DNA of 41,646 bases from Bacillota bacterium (GCA_021324255.1 JAJPJL010000022.1:1-41646); one strand, 5' to 3'. Numbered from the stretch's first letter, positions 24,242-34,461 are shown. The notes: generated by a model not told the origin, from the letters alone. Numbers and translations: made by a program.

Positions 24242-25443
24242 GCCTTGAGCCAGCCACGGTCGGCGCGATCGTACCGGCGGCGGGACGGGGCGAGCGGTTT
24301 CGAGGGGCGACGCCGAAAGCACTCGTGCCGATCCGCGGCCGCCCGCTTGTGCAGCATGCCCTCGAAGCCATCCATCGCGTCGACGAGGTCGTCGCGATCG
24401 TCGTGGTCGGACCCGCGCATGTGCTGGACGCGATGCGGGAACTCGTGGCGGCCGCGCGTCTGGACAAGGTGACGGCGGTCATCGCCGGCGGCGCCGACCG
24501 GCAGGCCTCGGTGGCCCGAGGCCTCGAGGCGCTGCCGGCCGCCGCGGATCTGGTGCTGATCCACGACGGGGCGCGCCCGTGCGTCACGCCGGGACTGGTG
24601 CGGGCGGTGGTGGCGGCGGCGGCTACGGCGGGGGCCGCCACGGCGGCTGTGCCGATCGAAGACACCGTCAAGCGCGGGGAGGACGGATGGGTCACATCGA
24701 CCCTGGACCGGACGCAGTTGTACCGTGTTCAGACGCCGCAGGCGTTCCACCGGGCGGTGCTCGAGCGAGCGCACCGCGAGGCCCTGCGCAGCGGCTTCCA
24801 CGGTACCGACGACGCGGCCCTGGTGGAGCAGCTGGGGCACCCCGTGCGGTTGGTCGCCGGGGACGCCGGCAATCTCAAGGTCACGGTGCCTGAAGATCTG
24901 GCCGTCGCCGAGGCGTTGCTGGGCCGCGGCGGCGGACCGGCGGATGCGGTGCGCGTCGGTCTCGGGTTCGACGCGCACCGGTTCGCCGGCGGACGGCGGT
25001 TGATCCTCGGCGGGGTCGAGATCCCGTGGCCTCGCGGCCTCGACGGCTGGTCGGACGCGGACGTCGTGGCCCACGCCGTGATGGACGCCCTGTTGGGCGC
25101 GGCGGGCTGCGGTGACATCGGGCGGCATTTCCCGCCGGGGGATCCGGCCTACGCCGGCGCAGACAGCCTCCAGCTCCTCGGCCGTGTGCGCGACCTGCTC
25201 GCCTCGCGGGGCTGGCGGGCCGCCCACGTCGACGTGGTGATCATGGCCCAGGCGCCGCGCCTCGCCCCGTACGTGCCGGCGATGCAGGCGTCGCTGGCCC
25301 GGGTGCTTCGCCTGGACGGCTCCGCCGTCAATCTCAAGGCGACGACCCTGGAGGGGATGGGCGCCTTGGGACGCGAAGAGGGCATCGCCGCGCAGGCCGT
25401 GGCGACGCTCGCGCCGCTGCCCGCCGTCGGCCGGAGCGAGTAG
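24238..25443 (+). CDS. ispDF: bifunctional IspD/IspF of the MEP isoprenoid pathway
   Basis: 401 residues joining two enzymes. Residues 1 to about 235 are IspD (MEP cytidylyltransferase): VPAAGRGERFRG, GGADRQASVARGLEAL, LIHDGARPCVTPGLV and LYRVQTPQAFHR. From about 239 comes IspF (MEcPP synthase): VGLGFDAHRFAGG with the Asp-x-His zinc ligands, GWSDADVVAHAVMDALLGAAGCGDIGRHFPP, and the closing MGALGREEGIAAQAVATL. Steps 3 and 5 of the pathway are thus on one chain; IspE, which acts between them, is not here. Fusion is known in several bacteria. No ribosome site precedes the ATG; it overlaps the stop of a mini-ORF. The gene ends in TAG, sharing one base with the next GTG. Confidence 0.96.
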   Translation: MSLEPATVGAIVPAAGRGERFRGATPKALVPIRGRPLVQHALEAIHRVDEVVAIVVVGPAHVLDAMRELVAAARLDKVTAVIAGGADRQASVARGLEALPAAADLVLIHDGARPCVTPGLVRAVVAAAATAGAATAAVPIEDTVKRGEDGWVTSTLDRTQLYRVQTPQAFHRAVLERAHREALRSGFHGTDDAALVEQLGHPVRLVAGDAGNLKVTVPEDLAVAEALLGRGGGPADAVRVGLGFDAHRFAGGRRLILGGVEIPWPRGLDGWSDADVVAHAVMDALLGAAGCGDIGRHFPPGDPAYAGADSLQLLGRVRDLLASRGWRAAHVDVVIMAQAPRLAPYVPAMQASLARVLRLDGSAVNLKATTLEGMGALGREEGIAAQAVATLAPLPAVGRSE

Positions 25444-25817
25444 TGCGCCCCGAGGTCCCGGCCCGTGATCGCGCCCCGCGCCGGCTCGCGCGCACTCGTG
25501 AGAAGTATCCGCGCAGCGCGCAGCTCGTGCTGATCGAGCGCCGGGTCGTGCACGAGCCCGTGACGGTGGAGCTCGAACCGGGCGAGCGGCATCCGACCCC
25601 GGCCGGATTCTGGCGCGGGACCAGGTTTCACGGCGTCGTCCGCGTCCTGGAGCGCCGTGCCGAGCTCGGCGCCACCTACCTGCGCGTCCTCGCCGATCGC
25701 GGGTGCTTCGATCTGCGCCGCCTGACCGTCGCGGATCCGCGGACGTGGCGGACCGAAGCCCGGTGGGAGCTGATCGCGGAGCTCGCGGCGATCCCGCTTC
25801 CCCGGCGCTCACCGTGA
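25443..25817 (+). CDS. small hypothetical protein
   Basis: 124 residues, very Arg-rich (the first 25 are basic and probably disordered). The core RRVVHEPVTVELEPGERHPTPAGFWRGTRFHGVVRVLERRAELG, then YLRVLADRGCFDLRR, has the look of the small beta domains called DUF6504 in actinobacteria (a W-R-G-x-R-x-x-x-V-x-x-V-L pattern). The match is only suggestive. The GTG start shares one base with the ispDF stop, and cysS follows within 20 nt, so it is translated as part of this operon. It has no Cys pair, membrane segment or catalytic motif. Confidence 0.7.
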   Translation: MRPEVPARDRAPRRLARTREKYPRSAQLVLIERRVVHEPVTVELEPGERHPTPAGFWRGTRFHGVVRVLERRAELGATYLRVLADRGCFDLRRLTVADPRTWRTEARWELIAELAAIPLPRRSP

Positions 25818-25833
25818 CGGCGTGGAGGGAGCC

Positions 25834-27443
<1,610 letters not shown>

Positions 27444-27459
<16 letters not shown>

Positions 27460-28235
27460 GGCCCGACGCTCCCGGCGAGCGCGTGGTGCTCGGCCGCCGG
27501 GCCGTGCTCGAGATGCTGCGCGCGGGCCGTCCCGTGTCGAGGGTGCTCGTGTCCGGGGACGCGCGCCAGGGACCGCTCGGCGCAATCGTCCGCGAAGCGC
27601 GGGCCCGCCACGTGCCGGTCGATACCGTGGACCGGCGGCGGCTTGACCTGCTCGCGCACGACGTTCGGCACCAGGGCGTTGCGGCCATCGCCGCGGAGCG
27701 GGCGCTGGCGTCCCTCGATGAGATCCTTGCGGGTATCCGCCGGCGCGGCGAGCCGCCGTTTCTGATCGCCCTCGACGGCGTCCTGGACCCACAGAATCTG
27801 GGCGCGGTCATCCGGACCGCGGAGGCCGCCGGCGCCCACGCTGTCGTCGTGCCCCGCCGGCGCGCGGCGGGGCTTGGGCCCGCCGTCACGCGGGCATCGG
27901 CCGGGGCGGTCGAACACCTGCCGGTATGCGGCGTGCCCAACCTCGTCGCGGCGCTGGAGCGCCTCAAGAGGGAGGGGATCTGGGTCACCGGCGCGGACGC
28001 GGGAGGCTCGGAACTGTTCGATACAGGGTCGCTCGTCCCTCCGATCGTGCTCGTCGTAGGAGGCGAGGGGCGGGGACTGCACCGGCTGGTGCGGGAGCGT
28101 TGTGACCGCGTGGTGCGCATCCCGCTCTGGGGACGCGTCGCGTCATTGAACGTCTCGGTGGCCGCGGCGCTCCTCCTCTATGAGGTGGCGCGCCGAAGGG
28201 ATGCAAGCCGGACAATGCCGCGGACGTTACCGTGA
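27444..28235 (+). CDS. rlmB: 23S rRNA (guanosine-2'-O-)-methyltransferase / TrmH-family RlmB
   Basis: 263 residues of the SPOUT (TrmH) class. The N-terminal L30e-like substrate domain begins VVLGRRAVLEMLRAGRPVSRVLV and has RHQGVAAI. The knotted methyltransferase domain shows the three family motifs: ALDGVLDPQNLGAVIRTAEAAGAHAVVVP, IVLVVGGEGRGLHRLVRERCD, and IPLWGRVASLNVSVAAALLLYE. It methylates the ribose of a guanosine in 23S rRNA. The GTG start overlaps the end of cysS by 16 nt, which suggests coupling; an in-frame GTG near 27483 would be shorter by about 13 residues. Confidence 0.92.
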
Positions 28236-28264
28236 CGCAACGGGCGAAATGTATCGTGTTGGTA

Positions 28265-28293
28265 TTGACGCGATGTACGGGCGTTCGTATAAT
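28265..28293 (+). promoter_or_regulatory. sigma-70-type promoter of sigH
   Basis: TTGACG (28265-28270), 17-bp spacer, TATAAT (28288-28293), 29 bp after rlmB. The leader to the sigH GTG is about 150 nt and shows no gene. Confidence 0.88.
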
Positions 28294-28448
28294 GACCATG
28301 GCGTTAAGGGCGGCGAAGGGTTTCGTGAAGAGGGATGTGGCAGTGGGCGTCCGGCGTACTCGGGTCGCCGTAGCGGGTTGACTGAACCGGTCGCGATGCG
28401 GAACAGCAAGGCAGCGAGAGGGCGACAACCCGGGCGGAGGCGAGAAGC

Positions 28449-29093
28449 GTGGTAGTTGCGCGCAGGCCGATAGCAATTCCGTCATACCAGGAAATGGTCG
28501 ATGAACAGCTTGTTGATTGTGCAAAGAGTGGAGACGAATTCGCCGCTGAGTTCTTGATCAATAAATACCGCAATTTCGTCCGGGTCAAAGCCAAAGCGTA
28601 CTTCCTCATCGGGGCCGATCGCGAAGATATCATCCAGGAAGGCATGATCGGCCTCTACAAGGCGATCCGAGACTTTCGTCGAGAGAAGCTCTCTTCGTTC
28701 CGCGCGTTCGCCGAGTTGTGCATCACCCGCCAGATCATCACCGCCATCAAGACCGCGACCCGGCAAAAGCACATCCCGCTCAACTCCTACATCTCGCTCA
28801 ACAAGCCGATCTACGACGAGGACTCCGACCGGACGCTGCTCGACGTCATCAGCAGCATCAAGGTCTCGGATCCCGAAGAACTGGTGATCAATCAAGAAGC
28901 CTCCCAGACGATGCGGGAGCGCATCCGTAAGAACCTCAGCGACCTGGAGTGCCGCGTCCTGACCGCCTACCTGGAAGGTAAATCCTACCAGGAGATGGCT
29001 ACGGAGTTGCACCGGCACGTCAAGTCGATCGACAACGCGCTCCAGCGCGTGAAGCGGAAGCTCGAGCGCAACCTGGAAGGCGAGGAAGAGTAG
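28449..29093 (+). CDS. sigH: RNA polymerase sigma factor SigH (sigma-30 type)
   Basis: 214 residues. Region 2 is complete: AAEFLINKYRNFVRVKAKAYFLIGADREDIIQEGMIGLYKAIRDF, then region 2.4 FRAFAELCITRQIITAIKTATRQKHIPLNSYISLNKP, almost word for word the B. subtilis SigH core. Region 4 ends with SYQEMATELHRHVKSIDNALQRVKRKLE. In sporulating Firmicutes it drives stationary-phase and early sporulation genes; in non-sporulating relatives it serves stress or competence. GTG 28449 is preceded by GGAGG at 8 nt. It has its own strong promoter and a terminator after it. Codon GC looks lower than in its neighbours. Confidence 0.95.
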   Translation: MVVARRPIAIPSYQEMVDEQLVDCAKSGDEFAAEFLINKYRNFVRVKAKAYFLIGADREDIIQEGMIGLYKAIRDFRREKLSSFRAFAELCITRQIITAIKTATRQKHIPLNSYISLNKPIYDEDSDRTLLDVISSIKVSDPEELVINQEASQTMRERIRKNLSDLECRVLTAYLEGKSYQEMATELHRHVKSIDNALQRVKRKLERNLEGEEE

Positions 29094-29157
29094 ACCCGAG
29101 GGTTCGGTAGGGGCCGGCGGCCCCGAACCCCGCGGCCTGCTCTAAGGGCAAAGGCAT

Positions 29158-29183
29158 CGGGCCCCGCGAGCGCGCGGGGCCCG
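29158..29183. terminator. bidirectional hairpin between sigH and moaA
   Basis: CGGGCCCCGCG (29158-29168) pairs perfectly with CGCGGGGCCCG (29173-29183). A second, weaker inverted repeat (GGTTCGG...CCGAACC, about 29100-29129) precedes it. The genes converge on this spot. Confidence 0.7.
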
Positions 29184-29232
29184 ACGTGTTCACGCGGTGC
29201 TTTGGAGGGCACGGATGCCGTCGCCGCCGCGG

Positions 29233-30207
29233 TCAGCCCCCGATCTGCGACATCACACGGCGCCTCGGGATGACGTTTCTCGCGAGGCCGTGTCCCCACG
29301 GCTTGCGATAGGCCGCAGCGCGAAACCGTTCCCGGATCTCCTCGAACGAGGCGCCGGCGCGGAGCGGCGTGCGCAGGTCGGCCTCGTCGTCCCGGAGCAG
29401 GCAGAGCCGAAGCTTCCCGTCGGCCGTGAGCCGGAGCCGTCCGCACTGTGCGCAGAACGGCTGGCTCACCGCGCTGATGAACCCGAGCGTTCCCGGCGCG
29501 CCCCGCAGCCGGTAGGTGCGCGCGGGGTCGTAGCCTGAGACGTCGATGGGCTCGAGCGGCCCGAGCGCTGCCGCGATTCGCGCCATCGTTTCCGTGCTCG
29601 GCACGTACGCGCTCTGCTGAAAGCCGGCGACGCTCCCAAACGGCATCATCTCGATAAACCGCACCGCCCACTCGTGGCGCAGCGTGAGCCCGGCGAGATC
29701 GACCACCTCGCCCTCGTTGTAGCCCCGGACGACGACGGCGTTGAGCTTGATCGGCGAGAGCCCCGCCGCGCGCGCGGCGTCGAGTCCGTCCAGGACGTCC
29801 TGCAGACGGCCCCAGCGCGTGATGCGGCGAAACTTCTCGGCGTCGAGGCTGTCGAGGCTCACATTCACGCGATCGAGCCCCGCCTCCGCGAGCGGCCGGG
29901 CGAGCTGCGTGAGCCGGATGCCGTTGGTCGTCATCGCCACGTCGCCGATCCCCGGGATCGCGGCGATCCGGCGCACGAGATCGACGAGCCCCGGACGCAC
30001 GGTGGGCTCCCCGCCGGTCAGGCGAACCTTGCGCACCCCCAGGTCCGCGGCCGCGCGCATCACGATCAGGATCTCGTCGTCGGTGAGGAGCTCCTCGCGC
30101 GGCTTGAAGACCATCTCCTCCGGCATGCAATACACGCACCGCAGATTGCAGCGGTCCGTCAAGGAAATGCGCAGGTCCCGAATTTCACGGCCGTATTGAT
30201 CCTGCAT
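29233..30207 (-). CDS. moaA: GTP 3',8-cyclase (molybdenum cofactor synthesis)
   Basis: 324-residue radical SAM enzyme. The SAM iron-sulfur cluster is bound by Cys20, Cys24 and Cys27 (RCNLRCVYC). Then come LTGGEPTVRPGL and MTTNGIRL; the second, C-terminal cluster is held by FCAQCGRLRL and RLCLLRDD. The protein ends RRRVMSQIGG, whose Gly-Gly tail is essential in the family. It makes the first cyclic intermediate of molybdopterin. ATG 30207 has GGGAG at about 7 nt; an in-frame GTG at 30243 gives 12 extra Arg/Ala residues and is less likely. No other moa, moe or mog gene is near. Confidence 0.96.
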   Translation of the reverse strand: MQDQYGREIRDLRISLTDRCNLRCVYCMPEEMVFKPREELLTDDEILIVMRAAADLGVRKVRLTGGEPTVRPGLVDLVRRIAAIPGIGDVAMTTNGIRLTQLARPLAEAGLDRVNVSLDSLDAEKFRRITRWGRLQDVLDGLDAARAAGLSPIKLNAVVVRGYNEGEVVDLAGLTLRHEWAVRFIEMMPFGSVAGFQQSAYVPSTETMARIAAALGPLEPIDVSGYDPARTYRLRGAPGTLGFISAVSQPFCAQCGRLRLTADGKLRLCLLRDDEADLRTPLRAGASFEEIRERFRAAAYRKPWGHGLARNVIPRRRVMSQIGG

Positions 30208-30311
30208 TGGCACTCCCGCGGCGCCGCCGGCACGGCGGCGCACGCCTCACATCGCACCTTCCTCTCGATTATAACCGATCGGGCCCGCCGGCGGTCTTTG
30301 GACTCGCCGCC

Positions 30312-30341
30312 TTGCCCGGCTGGCGCGGCCTCTGCTATGCT
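30312..30341 (+). promoter_or_regulatory. promoter of tRNA-Thr
   Basis: TTGCCC (30312-30317) and TATGCT (30336-30341) are 18 bp apart, with TGC before the -10 giving the extended form. The tRNA begins 18 nt later. Confidence 0.6.
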
Positions 30342-30358
30342 ACGAGGTGCGCACGCGA

Positions 30359-30435
30359 GCCCTCGTAGCTCAATGCGGCAGAGCACCTCACTTGTAATGA
30401 GGGGGTTACCGGTTCAAGTCCGGTCGAGGGCTCCA
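30359..30435 (+). tRNA. tRNA-Thr (TGT anticodon)
   Basis: Acceptor GCCCTCG (30359-30365) pairs with CGAGGGC (30425-30431); the D arm is AGCTCAATGCGGCAGAGC; anticodon stem CCTCA/TGAGG encloses CTTGTAA (anticodon TGT); T arm ACCGGTTCAAGTCCGGT; CCA is encoded at 30433-30435. All stems are intact. Confidence 0.96.
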
Positions 30436-30535
30436 GCGATCAAGGATCGTTCATTTCGAATCCGTGTTCGGCTGGTGAATTTGTCCGTCCCATAGTAAGC
30501 TCAAACGGCGGGGGCGTCGTGGGAGGTGGCTGCGA

Positions 30536-30748
30536 GTGACCAGGATGACGCCCGAGAATTGGGAGCAGTTTGCCGACACCGTCAAGCGAATCGACCCCGA
30601 AACAGGCCAGCGATATGTCCGGCTCTACGTCAACGGCACGGAGCAATGGGAAGAAGTGAAATTAGTGCCACTCGATGATCTGCTCAGGACGTCCCTCGAC
30701 GAGTTCATGCCGGCCCGTGTGTCAGCCCGCACCAAGGCGTGGTGGTAG
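30536..30748 (+). CDS. small acidic hypothetical protein
   Basis: 70 residues: TPENWEQFADTVKRIDPETGQRYVRLYVNGTEQWEEVKLVPLDDLLRTSLDEFM and a basic tail ending KAWW. It looks like a compact alpha/beta domain with no catalytic motif or membrane segment. GTG 30536 follows GGAGG by 9 nt; ATG 30545 is an alternative. It sits 100 nt after tRNA-Thr and may share its transcript. Base composition is less GC-rich than average here, but codon use is orderly, and the ribosome site supports translation. I do not recognise the family. It ends head to head with the ROK kinase stop. Confidence 0.6.
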   Translation: MTRMTPENWEQFADTVKRIDPETGQRYVRLYVNGTEQWEEVKLVPLDDLLRTSLDEFMPARVSARTKAWW

Positions 30749-31720
30749 TCAGTAGGTTCTTGCGCCGCCTGGTCGTGGGTGCGCCGGGCGTCGAGGCGTC
30801 ATGTCGAGGACGACGCGAGCCGCGCCGAAGAGCGCGCTCAGGTCGATGAACGTGCCCGGCATGATCTTCTCGAGTCCCGGCACGGCCGCCAACTCGCGCC
30901 GTAGCGGTCCCGCAAACAGCCGGAACGACTTCGCGATCGCGCCGCCGAAGACCAGCGCCTCGGGCCGGGCTCTCTCGACGGCCGGGCGGAGTGCCCGCGA
31001 GAGCTCCTCGCCGAACTCGGCAAAGACCCGCCGGGCCGCGGGTTCCCGCTCCCGCGATGCTCTGCGCGCGATCTCGGCCACGTTCACGCCCCGGGCGCCG
31101 GCAAGCGCGCGATAGCGCGCGATGATCGCCGCCCGCGAGACCGCGTCCTCGACGATGCCGCCGCGGTACGGTTGATCCCAGACGCTGTGCAAGGGCGTCC
31201 CGTCCGCGGTGACCACGGGCCGCCCATTTGCGATGACCGCCGACCCGACGCCCGTGCCGAGCGTGACGGCCATCACGCGGCGATGCCCGCGGGCCGCACC
31301 GCGCCACGTCTCTCCCAGCAGAAACGCCACGGCATCGTGCACGAAGCGGATCGGCACCGCCGGATCGAGCCGGAGCCGCGCCCGCAGGCGTGCGCGCAGG
31401 TCGAGGCCGAAGATCGCGCCGAACTTGTGCCGCATCCGGCTGACGCCGGCGCCGTAATCGAACGGCCCGGGTATGGCGATGCCGACGCCCGCGGGGATCC
31501 ACCCCACGCGGTCCGCGGCCCGCAGCTCGAGGTCGATGGCGCCGGCCAGCCGCTGGATGATATGGGTACGGGACCCCAACGAATCCAGCGGCGTCCGCGC
31601 AAATGATCCGCGGCCCACGCGGCCGGACGGGCTCACGAGCGCCGACTTCACCGACGACCCGCCGACGTCCAGGGCGACCGCGGCTCTGATGACGCGCGCA
31701 GGGGATGTCCCGGGCGGCAT
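30749..31720 (-). CDS. ROK-family sugar kinase / polyphosphate-glucokinase-like
   Basis: 323 residues from ATG 31720. ASKHA fold: phosphate-1 loop VALDVGGSSVKSALVS, substrate loop GVGIAIPGPFDY, catalytic-Asp segment IRFVHDAVAFLLGE, phosphate-2 MAVTLGTGVGSAVI, and adenosine motif ALVFGGAIAKS. The ROK zinc finger (CxCGxxGC) is absent, which points to the glucokinase or polyphosphate-glucokinase branches rather than NagK/Mlc types; the substrate is not certain. The frame is open far upstream, but that part would be low-complexity and overlaps a better coding frame, so the start just before the ASKHA domain is used. The mini-protein gene ends 14 nt before it. Confidence 0.85.
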   Translation of the reverse strand: MPPGTSPARVIRAAVALDVGGSSVKSALVSPSGRVGRGSFARTPLDSLGSRTHIIQRLAGAIDLELRAADRVGWIPAGVGIAIPGPFDYGAGVSRMRHKFGAIFGLDLRARLRARLRLDPAVPIRFVHDAVAFLLGETWRGAARGHRRVMAVTLGTGVGSAVIANGRPVVTADGTPLHSVWDQPYRGGIVEDAVSRAAIIARYRALAGARGVNVAEIARRASREREPAARRVFAEFGEELSRALRPAVERARPEALVFGGAIAKSFRLFAGPLRRELAAVPGLEKIMPGTFIDLSALFGAARVVLDMTPRRPAHPRPGGARTY

Positions 31721-31734
31721 CGGGCTCTGCGGGA

Positions 31735-31917
31735 CTACGGTCGTCTCACGATCCGGCGCCGCACGAGACCGCGCAGCGCGCGGTACCAAATCCGAAACGA
31801 CCACACCACGCTCCAGCGGTACAGCCACAGCGCCAGTCGCCACGTGCCGGGCCGGAGCAGCAGCCAGGCGTTCCGACGGAGCACGAACGGCCAGAGCCAC
31901 AGGCGCCAGATCCGCAT
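31735..31917 (-). CDS. Trp/Arg-rich mini-protein
   Basis: 60 residues with nine Trp and fifteen Arg. It starts MRIWRLWLWPFVLRR and ends with an Arg-rich tail; Trp and Arg/Leu alternate as in amphipathic membrane-surface helices. By hand count all but about seven of its 60 codons end in G or C, the codon habit of real genes here, and no gene competes on the plus strand. GAGG lies 8 nt before ATG 31917; an ATG at 31926 is a second choice. It is 14 nt upstream of the ROK kinase on the same strand and opposite a polysaccharide (Wzz/Wzy-like) pair. It may be a peripheral membrane peptide for envelope sugar work; the function is unknown. Confidence 0.62.
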   Translation of the reverse strand: MRIWRLWLWPFVLRRNAWLLLRPGTWRLALWLYRWSVVWSFRIWYRALRGLVRRRIVRRP

Positions 31918-32088
31918 CACCGGCATCCTCAGAGGTACTTTCCTTGGAAAATTTCCCCGGTCCTCCGGCAGGAGAACCCCCGCGTTCGGGCCAAGTAGCC
32001 ACCCTCGAATAACCCTGATGGTGTTCCGCAGCTCCGGGAGATACGCTGGGACCGGCACCGTGGGCGCGCCGTCGGCTGCGGGGAGCTC

Positions 32089-32889
32089 ATGACGATCAAC
32101 GAGCTTTGGCGGGCGCTCGGCCGCCGGTGGCGGATCGGCGTCGCGGTATTTGCCGCGTGCACGGCCGCGGGAATTGTCGCCGCGGTCGTGGTACGGCCGG
32201 CCTACGAAGCCACCGCGATTTTCCAGGTCGAGCAGCTCGCCGACATCGGCGGCGCCGCTTCCTGGGACACCCCGCATTCGGTGCGGCCGCGGCTCAACGT
32301 CGACGTCCTGGAACGGTGGCTCGGGCAGTCCGATGTGCTCGACCGTATCGCGGCGCGCGCCGGCATGGCGGGGCGCTTGACGCCGGGCGAACTCCACCGC
32401 GATTTGCTGATTGTTCCCGCAGGAGACATCGGCCTCTACGAGGTGATCGTGCGCAACCCGTCGCCCGAGGCAGCGCAGCGCGTGGCGGACGCGGCCGCGG
32501 TGGTCCTCGCCGATCGCGCCGCGGGATTTGCGGCGTTGGAGCAGGATACGACGCTCGCGCGGCTGCGGCGGACGCTCGCCGAAGCGCAGGCGATGGCGAC
32601 CCCGCCCCGCACGACGGCCGCGGCGGCGGACGGATCGGCGCCCGCCCAGGTGCGCCGTCAGGCCGCGCGCGACGCCGTCACAACCTTGGAACGGCAGATC
32701 GTCCTGCTCGAGGCCAACCGCCGGGCCTCCCCGCCGGAGGCGACGATCGTCCAGCGCGCCGCCCGGCCCGAGGTTCCGGTCACCCCGAGCCGCCTCTTGT
32801 ACGCCTGGTTCGGGGTCACCTCCGGACTCGTGCTCGCGATCGCGGCCGTCGTGATCGCGGACGGGCTCGGGTGCTCAAGCGCCGGGTGA
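32089..32889 (+). CDS. Wzz-type polysaccharide chain-length protein
   Basis: 266 residues. One membrane segment near the N terminus (about 15-36, following MTINELWRALGRRWRIG), an extracytoplasmic domain with coiled-coil tendency at about 130-225, and a second membrane segment at about 242-262. PRLNVDVLERWLGQSDVLDRIA and VRNPSPEAAQRVADAAAVVLAD fit the Wzz/capsular-export domain. No tyrosine-kinase domain is fused. Wzz proteins set the length of surface polysaccharides. It overlaps the following Wzy-like gene by four bases (GTGA), a strong sign of joint work. Confidence 0.85.
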   Translation: MTINELWRALGRRWRIGVAVFAACTAAGIVAAVVVRPAYEATAIFQVEQLADIGGAASWDTPHSVRPRLNVDVLERWLGQSDVLDRIAARAGMAGRLTPGELHRDLLIVPAGDIGLYEVIVRNPSPEAAQRVADAAAVVLADRAAGFAALEQDTTLARLRRTLAEAQAMATPPRTTAAAADGSAPAQVRRQAARDAVTTLERQIVLLEANRRASPPEATIVQRAARPEVPVTPSRLLYAWFGVTSGLVLAIAAVVIADGLGCSSAG

Positions 32890-34406
32890 GTACGCGCCGC
32901 GACGCGCGGCCGCGGCGCGTGGTCATCGTCGCGGGTCTGGGAGCCGCGACGGTGATTGCGCTCCTCGGGTGGGGGTGCGCGCTTCCCGCGCGGGGGTGGT
33001 TTGCCCTCGGGATGGCGGCGGTCACCGCGCTCCTCTGGCTTCCGTTCGGCGTGGCTGCCGCGCGCGGCCGGCTCGATCCGTTTGAACCCGCGGTCGTGGT
33101 GGCGTTGTTCTACGCCGTGGGCTTCCCCGCCGGCGCGGCGATGGCGCTCGTCGCCGGCATCGAGTTCGATCCTGCGTGGTCGCTGGCCTGGTTCCCGGCG
33201 GCCCTCGGCGTCGCGGCGGTCGGTCTCGGTGCCTGGTTCTGCGGCTACTACACCGGGCCCGGCGCCGGGTTTGCCCGGGCGCTCCCCGCGATGCCGGCGC
33301 AATGGGCAGGCCGGCGCGTCGCGGCCTGCGCCGCGGCGCTGGCGGTGGTGGGTTGGGGTGCGCAGGTCCTCTTTGTGTTCAAAGGCGGGTACCTCCACAC
33401 GTTCCGCACCCAGATCACCGCCCAGTGGTCGACGACGGCCGGCTGGCTCGCCGGGTTCGCGCTCGTGGCCCTCGTGCTCGTGGCGGTCAGGCACTTCGAG
33501 CTGGTCCGGGCGCACGCGCGCTCCCCCTTCTGGCAGACCGGCTTCTGGCTGTTGTTCGGCGCCCAGCTGGCGTACGCGCTCCCGAGCGGCTGGCGCCAGC
33601 CGGCGCTCGCGGCGTTGCTCGTTCCCCTCATCGCCGCGCACTACATGCTCGGCCGCATCCGCTGGAAGCTCGTTGTCGCGGCGGGCCTCCTCGCGATCCT
33701 CTTCATCTTCCCGGTGCTCAACGTCTACCGCACCGCGCTCGCCCGCGAGGCCAACACCAACCTGCTGCATCCTTCCCGGGCGTCGATCGGGGCGCTGTGG
33801 CACGCCGCGTCCGCGGCGTCGCACACGCTGGCGGGCCTCGGCGCGGGCGGGTTCGCGTCGTTGTCGGTGCGCACGTTTGTCGAACGGCTGAACATGGTGC
33901 AGATCGTCGCGGCGATCGTGCGCCGCACCCCGTCCGAGTGGCCGTTCGAGTGGGGCAGGACCTTTGAGCCGTTCTGGACGTCGCTGGCGCCCCCGCGGTT
34001 CCTCGTGCGCAAGCCGGCGGCGAGCGTGGGGGGCGTCGCGTTCGCGCACCAATATCACCTGATCCACCCCGACGATACCCTCACGTCGGTCGCACCGACC
34101 CGCCTCGGCGAGCTGTATCTCGACTTTTGGCTGCCCGGTGTCGTCGCCGGCATGTGGATCGAAGGGGTGCTCGCCCGGCTCGTCTACACGTACCTGGTCG
34201 GGGCGTCCCGCGTTTCGCCCGGGGGCGTGGTGCTCTACACGCTCTGGGTGTTGACGTTCGTCGAGTTCACGGCGTTCGCCGACTACGCGCTGATGCTGAA
34301 GCAGATGGCGGTGGTGTGCCTGCTGCTCCTGTGGATGGCGTCGCCGGCGCGCGAGCGGCATCCAGCCCCGCTGCCGCTCGGCGCCGCCCCGGAGGTCGGT
34401 CGCTGA
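32886..34406 (+). CDS. Wzy-like oligosaccharide polymerase (multi-pass membrane protein)
   Basis: 506 residues with about ten to twelve hydrophobic segments. A long extracytoplasmic region lies in the second half (about 300-410), including LGELYLDFWLPGVVAGMWIEG, the type of stretch found in O-antigen and repeat-unit polymerases. These flip-side enzymes join repeat units in the Wzx/Wzy pathway. GTG 32886 overlaps the stop of the Wzz-like gene (GTGA); GTG 32871 would overlap more. No glycosyltransferase or flippase is in this window, so the pair may serve a locus elsewhere. Confidence 0.8.
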   Translation: MSTRRDARPRRVVIVAGLGAATVIALLGWGCALPARGWFALGMAAVTALLWLPFGVAAARGRLDPFEPAVVVALFYAVGFPAGAAMALVAGIEFDPAWSLAWFPAALGVAAVGLGAWFCGYYTGPGAGFARALPAMPAQWAGRRVAACAAALAVVGWGAQVLFVFKGGYLHTFRTQITAQWSTTAGWLAGFALVALVLVAVRHFELVRAHARSPFWQTGFWLLFGAQLAYALPSGWRQPALAALLVPLIAAHYMLGRIRWKLVVAAGLLAILFIFPVLNVYRTALAREANTNLLHPSRASIGALWHAASAASHTLAGLGAGGFASLSVRTFVERLNMVQIVAAIVRRTPSEWPFEWGRTFEPFWTSLAPPRFLVRKPAASVGGVAFAHQYHLIHPDDTLTSVAPTRLGELYLDFWLPGVVAGMWIEGVLARLVYTYLVGASRVSPGGVVLYTLWVLTFVEFTAFADYALMLKQMAVVCLLLLWMASPARERHPAPLPLGAAPEVGR

Positions 34407-34461
34407 GCCCGCCGGCCACGGAGGCCGCGGTGATGGGCACCGGTCCGCCGCGCCGAGGGAC

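Noticed and set aside
31721-32002. 94-residue N-terminal extension of the ROK kinase
   Set aside because: It is low in complexity, lies before the first conserved strand, and overlaps the better-supported mini-protein frame.
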